6,516 bases of DNA from Halovivax sp. (GTDB lineage: Archaea > Halobacteriota > Halobacteria > Halobacteriales > Natrialbaceae). Positions 1-5,904 of this stretch are shown here, one piece after another. Every line of letters begins with the position of its first letter. The stretch's first letter is position 1. The stretch covers positions 1 through 6,516 of the forward strand of contig SLIS01000396.1 in the NCBI GenBank assembly GCA_007135505.1, given 5' to 3'. The notes below the pieces were generated by a model, which worked only from the letters and a program-made list of their open reading frames with translations, did no database searches and was not told the origin of the DNA. Both the position numbers and the translations under genes were made by a program.

Positions 1-14
1 GGACAATTTCCTCC

Positions 15-30
15 CCGTCCGGCCGGACGG
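15..30. repeat. perfect 16-bp palindrome downstream of the ROK kinase gene
   Basis: The stretch CCGTCCGGCCGGACGG reads identically on both strands. It lies 20 bases past the stop codon of the minus-strand ROK kinase gene. In RNA it could fold into a short GC stem with almost no loop, and on the minus strand it is followed by a purine-rich run and then AATT, not by a T-run. It may be a transcription-end hairpin or a dimeric protein-binding site. The palindrome is seen directly; both roles are guesses. Confidence 0.4.
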
Positions 31-50
31 AGATGCGCCGGCACGAACGG

Positions 51-1028
51 TCAGCCGTCGAGTCGGGAACGATCGCCCGATCCGCCGGTCAGGGCGCTCG
101 CGAGCGCCCCGTATAGCACCACGTCGTCGCCGAGGGTCGTCAGCCTGAGCTCGGGGACGTTCGACATGACGAGCGACGGCAGCCGGTCCCGGATCGGCTC
201 GACGACGAGCGACGGGTTGTTCGTCGCGACCGCACCGCCGATCGTGACGACCATCGGCGCGACGGCGTGGACGAGGTTCGTCACGCCGATCGCGTTCCAG
301 TGGCCGAGTCGCTCGATCACGCGGTCCGCGAGCGGATCGGCTCCCGCCGCAGCGAAGACGTCTGCTGCGGTGAACTCCGGTGATTCGAGGGCGAGGTCGG
401 TCTCGACGGTCGATTCACGGTCGGCGAGGAATCGGGCGTAGTTGGGGATGCCGGTCCCGGAACAGTAGGCCTCCCAGTGGCCGTCACGACCACAGCCGCA
501 GGTGAGACGCCCCTGCGGGTCGACGACGCTGTGTCCGATCTCACCGGCGTTGCCGTCCCAGCCGGCGAGGACCGCCCCGTCACAGCACAGGCCGGCGCCG
601 ATGCCGGACGAGATCGTCACGTAGCACATGTCGTCCGGGTTGCGATCGGCGTGAAAGCGCTCGCCGATGACCCCCGCCGTGGCATCGTTGTGGAGGGCCA
701 CGTCGTCGGTTTCGAGCAGGTTACCGACCGGCCCGGTGAGCGGGATCCGGTCGATCGAGTCCGGCACGTTGGCCGGATCGACCACGGCACCTTCGGCGAG
801 GTCGAACGGACCGATCGAGCCGATGGCCGCCGCGCGCACCTGCGTCGGTTCGATTCCCGCATCCGCACACGCCGCCCGAAGCGTCTCGAGGACGCCCTCA
901 GTGACGTCGATCCCGGTCGGTCCCCGGGGCGTTCGCCGCCGGCTCGTCGCGAGCGGCCCGCCGGTCTCGTCCCCGACGATGGCCCGCAGATTCGTCGCCC
1001 CGAGGTCCACCCCCGCGTAGTACGGCAT
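51..1028 (-). CDS. ROK-family sugar kinase (glucokinase-like)
   Basis: This 325-residue protein has the normal ROK kinase length and likely phosphorylates a hexose such as glucose with ATP in the cytoplasm. The N-terminal phosphate loop DLGATNLR is at residues 8-15. The HNDATAG motif at 113-119 carries the catalytic Asp115. ExxH (Glu163, His166) belongs to the sugar-binding region. A zinc motif is formed by His166, Cys177, Cys179 and position 184, which is His where many bacterial ROK proteins have Cys. A second glycine-rich segment (TIGGAV, 262-267) fits the ATP site. No N-terminal DNA-binding domain is present, so it is a kinase and not a ROK repressor. The frame can be extended to a GTG at 1055, but ATG 1028 starts directly before the first beta strand, and the GTG lies inside the likely TATA box. 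Substrate is inferred; glucose is the commonest for haloarchaeal relatives. Confidence 0.88.
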   Translation of the reverse strand: MPYYAGVDLGATNLRAIVGDETGGPLATSRRRTPRGPTGIDVTEGVLETLRAACADAGIEPTQVRAAAIGSIGPFDLAEGAVVDPANVPDSIDRIPLTGPVGNLLETDDVALHNDATAGVIGERFHADRNPDDMCYVTISSGIGAGLCCDGAVLAGWDGNAGEIGHSVVDPQGRLTCGCGRDGHWEAYCSGTGIPNYARFLADRESTVETDLALESPEFTAADVFAAAGADPLADRVIERLGHWNAIGVTNLVHAVAPMVVTIGGAVATNNPSLVVEPIRDRLPSLVMSNVPELRLTTLGDDVVLYGALASALTGGSGDRSRLDG

Positions 1029-1040
1029 CTGCTGGGACCG

Positions 1041-1350
1041 ATGCGTGCCATCCACTTAATGACGTTCGACGGGATCGTCCACAACGACTCCGAACCGCCC
1101 TCGGTCGACGTCCGGGTTACCGATGCCCCGGAGACGGCCTGGATCGAACTCTCCGTCGCGGACGACGGCCCCGGTATCCCCCCGGACGAGCACGCCATCG
1201 ACCTCGGGACGACGGCGCCGACCCGGCTCACCCACGGCAGCGGTCTCGATCTGTGGCTGGCGAGCTGGATCGTCCAGATCTTCGACGGCGAGATTGAAAT
1301 CCAGGAGCGAGGTCCCCGAGGTAGCGTCGCGACGCTCCGGGTCAGACGCA
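1041..1350 (+). pseudogene. remnant of a histidine kinase, C-terminal HATPase domain only
   Basis: Reading plus from 1041 gives about 103 residues that match the ATP-binding domain of haloarchaeal sensor histidine kinases. The end of an N box is visible as HND at 1080-1088, the G1 box DDGPGIP at 1161-1181, the G2-like HGSGLDLW at 1233-1256, and the usual closing segment GSVATLRV before 1350. The sensor, PAS and HisA dimerisation parts are absent; upstream DNA is the antiparallel ROK gene. The N box is degraded: the expected N-L-L-T-N-A pattern reads HLMTFDG, so the Mg-binding Asn seems lost. The G2 motif has Asp where Gly is usual. No stop follows in this frame until 2445-2447, deep in the antisense of the next gene, so the original end is missing too. 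Codon use is still normal for the genome, which suggests a fairly recent truncation. A functional stand-alone ATPase is unlikely. Confidence 0.75.
1053..1060 (-). promoter_or_regulatory. candidate TATA box for the ROK kinase gene
   Basis: On the minus strand the sequence ATTAAGTG is centred about 29 bases before the ATG at 1028, with CGAACG, a BRE-like element, a few bases further upstream. The spacing suits a leaderless or nearly leaderless haloarchaeal transcript. The box lies inside the decayed histidine-kinase remnant on the opposite strand. It is supported by position and composition only. Confidence 0.45.
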
Positions 1351-1466
1351 TGCTCGAGGAGTACGTCGATATGGGACGGTCGACCCCGACGAACGAAGAT
1401 GGAAAGCGAGGGCCGGCGGACGGCAGCCCGCCACCAGCGGATCGAAACGGACCCGATCGGACCGGG

Positions 1467-4400
1467 CTATCCCCGTTCCAGTCGGTCTCGGAGCTGGGCC
1501 ACCCGCTCGGAAAAACGTTCGAGACCGTACTCCGCGATCAGGGCCGTCACGACGTCGAGGCGATCCTGGGCGGCGTCGAAGCGCGATCTGGCGAGGTCGA
1601 GGTCGCAGAGGGCCAGCAGCGATGCGCACCGATCGGCGGTCGCCCCACACGTTCGCTGGATTTCCAGCGCCGTTCCCAGTTCCGTCTCGGCCCGGTCGTG
1701 ATCGCCGAGTTCGACACAGCAGGCTCCGTAGCGCGACCGTGCACGCGCCTCGAGCAAGCGTTCGTCGGTGTTCGCGGCTGCCGCCAGGGCCGTCGTCGCG
1801 ACGTCGTGGGCCGCCTCGGACCGCCCGGCGTCGAGCAGGCCGGCGACGAGTTCGAGTCGGTATCGCGTGCCGTCGACGTCGTTAGCCCCCGCCGCCGCGA
1901 GTTCGCTCGCCGCTTCGAGATGGGTGCAGGCCGTCTCCGGGTCGCCCGCCGTGCGGTGGACGCGACCGAGCGCGTTCCGTGCCTCGGCTATCCGATCGTC
2001 GTTGCCGAGTTCGCGCGCCAGCGCCAGCGACGCGTCCGCATCCTCGCGCGCCCGATCGAACGCCCCGGCCAGGTCGTGTATCCGCGATCGCGTCGCATAG
2101 GCCAGCGTCAGGCCATCCGTCCCGTCGAATTCCTCGAACGTAGCGATCGCCTCCCGACACCGAACCTCCGCGAGATCGAGCCGACCCCGGCGAGCGTGCA
2201 CCTGTGCCAGATTGATACGGGCTTTCCCCGCCCGCTCCTCGCGGCCGATCTCGCCGGCCACCTCGACCGCTGCCTCGTACTCCTCGACGGCCCGAGACAG
2301 GTTTCCACTGGCACGATAGAGCAACGCCTGGTTCAGCCGCGAGTCCGGCAGCGTCTCCTGGAAGCCGTGTTTTCGCTGGAGGGAAAGCGCCCGCTCGTTC
2401 GCCTCGATCGCGGCCTGGAGATCGCCGCTCTGGCGGTACACGAGTGACAGGTTCGTCAGCGACTTCGAGCAGTAGTTCGCCTCGTCGAGGCGATCGAACG
2501 CGGAAACGGCCGACGTGAGTCGCTCCTCGGCACGCTCGAAGGCGCCGGTTTTGCCGTCGAGCGAGCCCAGGTCGTGGTTCGAAAGAGCACGAAGGAGCGG
2601 TTCGTCTGCCGCGTTCGCGACGGCGAGTTGCCGTTCGAACGCGTCGCGAGCACCGTCCAGTTCGCCGAGCTGCAACAGCCCCCAGCCACGGACGCGATGT
2701 AATCGGCACCGGTCAGCCGCCGAGACCGCCTCACTCGCTCGTTCGAGACCGGCTTCGGCGACGTCGAGTCCGGCGGCCACGGTACCCCCTTTGATCCGAA
2801 TTTCTGCCAGTCGATGGCAGGCTCGGCAGGCCAGTTCGTCGTCGATCGCATCCTCGCAGGCCGTCTCGAAGAGGGTCGCGGCTCGCTCGGGTTCGCCGCG
2901 GACGAATCGCGTTCGTCCGAGTTCGAGTCGCAGCGACGTCGCCCGGTCGGTCACATCCAGTCGTTCAGCCAGGTCGAGGGCCCGTTCGTAGGACTCGATC
3001 GCGGCCGCTCCGGCGTAGGTCGCCCGCGCCCGTTCGGCCGCACGTTCGTAGTGATCGATCGCCGCCGCCAGCTGTCCGGCCGCCTCGCACTGCTCGGCGA
3101 TCGTCGACGGCGGCGCACCCGCTTCGATCAGCCCCGCGACGGCTCGTTCGTGGAGCCGCTGTCGACGGTCCTCGTCCAGGTCGGCGAGGATCGTCTCCCG
3201 AACGAGCCCGCTCGCGAATTGGACGGCGTCGGCGCCCGGTTCGCCGGTCCAGTTCAGCAGCCGATCGTCGACGAGCAGCGTTACGTAGTCCCGGAGCGTC
3301 GACTCCGGGAGGGAAACGGCAGACTGCAGGACGTCGTAGTCCACCCGTCGGCCGACGACCGAAGCGGTCTCCATGATCTCCCGTCCCGTCTCGTCGAGCG
3401 AGTGGACCCGGTGTTCGATCGCCCACTCGGCCCCGCCGTCGACGTCGACGGTCCGTGGATAGCGCCCGCGCTCGGGGTCGAGTTCGTCGGCAGCGAGAAG
3501 TCCCGTCACCGCCTCCTCGACGACGAGTGGCGTTCCCCCGGTCGACTCGTGGACGCGGTCGACGAAGCCGTCGGGAACGTCGACCTCGCCGACGAGGTAG
3601 CGAACGAAGCCGCCAGTCGTCTCCCGATCGAACGGCTGAACGGGCAGTTCCGAAACGCGGGTCGAGGCCGAAAGTCGCCTCCGCATCGCCGTCAGTCGGT
3701 CGTCGTCCGTACAGGAACCGGGCCGATACGCACCGACGAGCAAGAGCGGATAGACCCAGGCGGCGCACTCGTCTGCGAGGCGTTCGAACAGCGCGAGCGT
3801 CGATGCATCGGCCCACTGGAGGTCGTCGACGAACAGGACGGTCGGCTGGGTCGTCGACCGGTCACAGACGGCCGTCGAAACGTCGCCGAGCAGGGCGCTT
3901 CGGCGAGCCGAAAGGATCGCTCCGTCACCCATTCCGGGGCGGTCGGTCGCCGCCAGCGGTTCGAGGACGGACCAATCGAACGCGCTTCCGATGGCCCGGC
4001 GAAGCGGGCCGTAGGGTTCCTCGCTACCGCGCTGGCACGCGGCCCGTCCGACGACGATCCCGCTCTCGTGAGCGTGCGAGAGGAATCGCTCGACCAGCGC
4101 CGATTTGCCGACGCCCGCCTCGCCGGTGACGAACAGCGTCTGGCCGCCGCGGCTCTCGATCCGCTCGATCACCTCCGTGAGCTCCTCCAGTTCGTCGGCA
4201 CGCCCGACGAACAGATGGCCGGTGAACCGGCTGGATTCCGAGACGTCGGGCGACGAGGACAGGCCGGAACGCGCCGCCCCGGGATCGGTGTCGAGGACGG
4301 CTGTGAGGGGGCGAGTTGCCACGGCGTCACCGTTCGCCGCGGGCTCGCACTCGGTGTCCTCGACCACGCGGCGACGGAGTTCGACGGCCCGCTCCCGGCC

Positions 4401-4670
4401 AGCGTCCGTCAACTCGTAGACGTACCGCTCGGTTCCGTCGTCGGTCGTCCGGACGGCGTCGGTCAGGTCCCCACGCGCTACGAGCGTCGTCGCGGTGTCG
4501 AACACGTCGAGTCGAGCACGCACGTCGTCCGGATCGATCCCCAGCGCCGTCGCGATCCCCGTCGGTGACCTGGCGACAAGGGGGTCGGATTCGTCACCTG
4601 GCGTTTCGTCGCTGGACGTGGCCTGTTCGAGCAGCGAGAGACAGACGAGATCGTCCAGCGAGAGATCCAT
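1467..4670 (-). CDS. wHTH-STAND ATPase-TPR signalling protein (MalT-like architecture)
   Basis: This 1067-residue protein is probably a cytoplasmic ATP-dependent signal-transduction switch or transcription regulator. Residues 1-105 look like a winged helix: a helix-turn-helix around 35-69, then a wing and long helix (YVYELTDAGRERAVELRRR). A short acidic linker follows. The NTPase starts at FVGR (154-157), with Walker A GEAGVGKSA at 183-191, Walker B TVLFVDDLQWAD at 277-288, a sensor-like Arg316 in GAYRPG, and the STAND GxP motif in GGTPLVVEE at 378-386. Residues from about 530 to the end are a continuous array of TPR-like helical pairs (for example AAAIDHYERA, AAIESYERAL, AAIEANERAL, RAVEEYEAA). 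In STAND proteins such arrays bind ligands or partners and control ATP-driven oligomerisation. All core motifs are intact and no membrane segment is seen. ATG 4670 was preferred to the far upstream in-frame start because the preceding 69 codons overlap the divergent gene and are Ser/Arg-rich antisense-type sequence. The ligand and target genes are unknown. Confidence 0.85.
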   Translation of the reverse strand: MDLSLDDLVCLSLLEQATSSDETPGDESDPLVARSPTGIATALGIDPDDVRARLDVFDTATTLVARGDLTDAVRTTDDGTERYVYELTDAGRERAVELRRRVVEDTECEPAANGDAVATRPLTAVLDTDPGAARSGLSSSPDVSESSRFTGHLFVGRADELEELTEVIERIESRGGQTLFVTGEAGVGKSALVERFLSHAHESGIVVGRAACQRGSEEPYGPLRRAIGSAFDWSVLEPLAATDRPGMGDGAILSARRSALLGDVSTAVCDRSTTQPTVLFVDDLQWADASTLALFERLADECAAWVYPLLLVGAYRPGSCTDDDRLTAMRRRLSASTRVSELPVQPFDRETTGGFVRYLVGEVDVPDGFVDRVHESTGGTPLVVEEAVTGLLAADELDPERGRYPRTVDVDGGAEWAIEHRVHSLDETGREIMETASVVGRRVDYDVLQSAVSLPESTLRDYVTLLVDDRLLNWTGEPGADAVQFASGLVRETILADLDEDRRQRLHERAVAGLIEAGAPPSTIAEQCEAAGQLAAAIDHYERAAERARATYAGAAAIESYERALDLAERLDVTDRATSLRLELGRTRFVRGEPERAATLFETACEDAIDDELACRACHRLAEIRIKGGTVAAGLDVAEAGLERASEAVSAADRCRLHRVRGWGLLQLGELDGARDAFERQLAVANAADEPLLRALSNHDLGSLDGKTGAFERAEERLTSAVSAFDRLDEANYCSKSLTNLSLVYRQSGDLQAAIEANERALSLQRKHGFQETLPDSRLNQALLYRASGNLSRAVEEYEAAVEVAGEIGREERAGKARINLAQVHARRGRLDLAEVRCREAIATFEEFDGTDGLTLAYATRSRIHDLAGAFDRAREDADASLALARELGNDDRIAEARNALGRVHRTAGDPETACTHLEAASELAAAGANDVDGTRYRLELVAGLLDAGRSEAAHDVATTALAAAANTDERLLEARARSRYGACCVELGDHDRAETELGTALEIQRTCGATADRCASLLALCDLDLARSRFDAAQDRLDVVTALIAEYGLERFSERVAQLRDRLERG

Positions 4671-4690
4671 ACGGTGGGTAACTGACCCGC

Positions 4691-4700
4691 TACTAATGAA
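4691..4700 (-). promoter_or_regulatory. candidate TATA box for the STAND regulator gene
   Basis: On the minus strand TTCATTAGTA stands out as AT-rich in GC-rich DNA. Its centre is about 26 bases before the ATG at 4670, the spacing expected of a leaderless haloarchaeal transcript. No Shine-Dalgarno motif precedes the ATG. Support is positional only. Confidence 0.5.
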
Positions 4701-4730
4701 GGTGTCCGCCGTTCCACCTCGGTTCCGGTT

Positions 4731-4738
4731 CTTTACGG
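4731..4738 (+). promoter_or_regulatory. candidate TATA box for the 143-residue protein gene
   Basis: CTTTACGG is centred about 25 bases before the ATG at 4759 and fits a leaderless start. It lies within the 88-bp intergenic region shared with the divergent STAND gene, so the two candidate promoters are about 35 bases apart and could be co-regulated or interfere with one another. The spacing is seen directly; promoter activity is inferred. Confidence 0.5.
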
Positions 4739-4758
4739 CGAGGCGTCGTACGCTCGGT

Positions 4759-5190
4759 ATGGGTACGGACGACCACGACGGGGGCCCGGCCGAGCAGCTG
4801 AGAGACGCCGAGCTCGAGGCCGTACACGAGATCGAACTCGGCCTGGAGTGGCTCCAGCGCGCGCAAGGGGAACTCATCGAGTTCCACCACGCGACCGGAC
4901 ACGGGATGGATCACCTCGACCTGGCGGAGTCGAAGCTTCGCGACAGCGGACACGAGGAGCTCGCCGACGAACTGCGCGAGTCCGTCCTGCCCCACGGCGT
5001 CGTTGACGGCGACCGGTGGTCCTACGACGTGCTGGAGAGCTTCCAGGACACGATTCTCACCGAAATCTCCGGATTCGAGCGACGGGTTCGTCGTGAGCTG
5101 GCCGACGGCAGCCGTCACGTCACCGAGCGCCTGCAGGAGCGGCGGTGGAAAGAGCGGGCACAGGGTCGCGAGTGGAAAGAGGATCGTTGA
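4759..5190 (+). CDS. conserved-looking haloarchaeal protein of unknown function, His-rich helix
   Basis: A 143-residue, highly charged, soluble protein predicted to be almost entirely helical. I recognise the general style of an uncharacterised haloarchaeal family but cannot name a function. Residues 17-42 form an amphipathic helix (ELEAVHEIELGLEWLQRAQ and onward). Next comes HHATGHGMDH at 43-52, where His44, His48 and His52 fall on one helical face, a spacing that could bind metal or form a polar bundle core. Residues 53-77 are another helix, GVVDGDRWSYDVLESFQD (80-97) begins a fourth segment, and the C terminus (107-143) is a long Arg/Glu-rich helix. No signal peptide, Cys or membrane segment is visible. 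The start at ATG 4759 is favoured by the TATA-like element about 25 bases upstream; the frame extends further upstream only as antisense of the STAND gene. It is divergent from the STAND gene and convergent with uspA, so it is likely monocistronic. Confidence 0.8.
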   Translation: MGTDDHDGGPAEQLRDAELEAVHEIELGLEWLQRAQGELIEFHHATGHGMDHLDLAESKLRDSGHEELADELRESVLPHGVVDGDRWSYDVLESFQDTILTEISGFERRVRRELADGSRHVTERLQERRWKERAQGREWKEDR

Positions 5191-5230
5191 GAGCTCCGTG
5201 CGGGCGGACGACGGACGGCGAGTGTGGCCT

Positions 5231-5278
5231 CGCATCGACGGTTACTGATCGTCGCGCATCGGCGGCTACTGATCGCCG
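5231..5278. repeat. 24-bp imperfect tandem duplication over the end of the UspA gene
   Basis: Positions 5231-5254 and 5255-5278 are two adjacent 24-base units differing at three positions (21 of 24 identical). The right-hand copy contains the UspA codons Gly-Asp-Gln and stop TAG; the left-hand copy contains an in-frame Asp-Gln followed by TAA. Because the unit is a multiple of three, a second in-frame stop sits seven codons past the first. The likely origin is local slippage duplication of the gene's 3' end. Confidence 0.75.
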
Positions 5279-5727
5279 CGGACGAAGGTTACCGGACACG
5301 GCGCCGAGAGCAGCACTCGCTGGGCCGTCGAACCGAAGACGACCTTCCCCGTCGGCGTCCGCTGACGGCCGCCGACGACGACTCGATCCGCGTCGAGCAC
5401 CGTCGCGAGGTCGACGATGGTCCGACCTCGGTCGCCGACGGCCCCTCGCACCTCGTGGGCGACCCCGTCGGCGTCGAGCGTGGCTGCGAGCGCCCGAATC
5501 GTCTCGTGTCGGGCGGCGACATCGTCCGGCGAGATGTCCTCGACGTCGACGGCCTCCTCGACGGCGTATCGACGGCAGACCTCGTCGTACTCGCTCTCCG
5601 AAAAGACGTGGGCCAGGACGACGGTCGCCCCGGTCGGAATCGCGACCTCGCGGACGGCCTCGGCGAGCGCATCGGTCCGATCGTCATCGCCCGGGCCCAC
5701 CGCGAGCAGAATCGTGTCGAGCGACAT
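5266..5727 (-). CDS. universal stress protein, UspA family
   Basis: This 153-residue protein has the usual length of a single-domain UspA. It opens with the first beta strand DTILLAVGPGDDDR (4-17), contains the middle strands ATVVLAHVFSES (34-45) and DRVVVGG (114-120), and ends with the nucleotide-loop region GGRQRTPTGKVVFGST (119-134) and a final strand PVTFVRG. The loop resembles the Gx2Gx9G(S/T) ATP motif, but the second Gly is Gln122, a variation I associate with haloarchaeal paralogues, so ATP binding is plausible, not certain. The Asp normally found after the first strand is replaced by Gly-Pro-Gly followed by Asp residues. Such proteins act in the cytoplasm as dimers in stress tolerance or signalling. 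ATG 5727 is chosen over an upstream in-frame start at 5811 because it begins the conserved strand and lies about 27 bases from a TATA-like box. It converges with the 143-residue protein gene and is divergent from the SDR gene. Confidence 0.9.
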   Translation of the reverse strand: MSLDTILLAVGPGDDDRTDALAEAVREVAIPTGATVVLAHVFSESEYDEVCRRYAVEEAVDVEDISPDDVAARHETIRALAATLDADGVAHEVRGAVGDRGRTIVDLATVLDADRVVVGGRQRTPTGKVVFGSTAQRVLLSAPCPVTFVRGDQ

Positions 5728-5750
5728 ACGTCGATTCCCACCTCGGCGCG

Positions 5751-5760
5751 GATAAGCGTT
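5751..5760 (-). promoter_or_regulatory. candidate TATA box for the UspA gene
   Basis: On the minus strand AACGCTTATC, preceded by a CGAA BRE-like sequence that overlaps it, is centred about 27 bases before the ATG at 5727. This is the best promoter match in the window and implies a leaderless mRNA. It is supported by sequence pattern and spacing only. Confidence 0.55.
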
Positions 5761-5784
5761 CGCTCGGGGATTGGGACCACTCGG

Positions 5785-5904
5785 CGGACCCGACGGACGG
5801 AGCTGAGACACGCAGCACGACCGAAGGCGTGACCTGGCAGGGCGGACCCGAGCCCAGTACAGCTAACCGACCAGGAACCCTACCGCCAGTATGGACGGAC
5901 CCGA
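5785..5904 (+). repeat. three spaced copies of CGGACCCGA before the SDR gene
   Basis: The nonamer CGGACCCGA occurs at 5785-5793, 5843-5851 and 5896-5904; the first two copies extend to an 11-base identity, GGCGGACCCGA. Two copies lie in the 163-bp region between the divergent UspA and SDR genes and one at the start of the SDR coding region. They could be binding sites for a regulator or chance in GC-rich DNA, since another copy lies at 1449-1457. The remainder of this intergenic region holds only the two candidate promoters. Confidence 0.3.
5861..5868 (+). promoter_or_regulatory. candidate TATA box for the SDR gene
   Basis: AGCTAACC is the only AT-leaning stretch before the SDR gene and is centred about 26 bases before the ATG at 5891. 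Its match to a haloarchaeal TATA element is weak, but the spacing equals that of the other genes here. It is a tentative call. Confidence 0.35.

Noticed and set aside
1029..1055. GTG start extending the ROK kinase by nine residues
   Set aside because: The extra residues precede the conserved first strand, and the GTG overlaps the likely TATA element, so ATG 1028 is preferred.
1448..1466. Imperfect inverted repeat just after the STAND stop, followed on the minus strand by TTT
   Set aside because: The stem is short and interrupted and the T-run is only three bases, so it is not strong enough to call a terminator.
477..2447. A 656-codon open frame on the plus strand
   Set aside because: It runs antisense through the ROK and STAND genes, which have clear domain motifs. 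Only its middle part, 1041-1350, has protein-family signal (histidine-kinase remnant). Long stop-free frames are expected opposite GC-rich coding DNA.
2814..4568. A 584-codon open frame on the plus strand opposite the STAND NTPase region
   Set aside because: Arg-rich, low-structure composition typical of an antisense frame in GC-rich DNA; the minus-strand frame carries Walker A, Walker B and GxP motifs.
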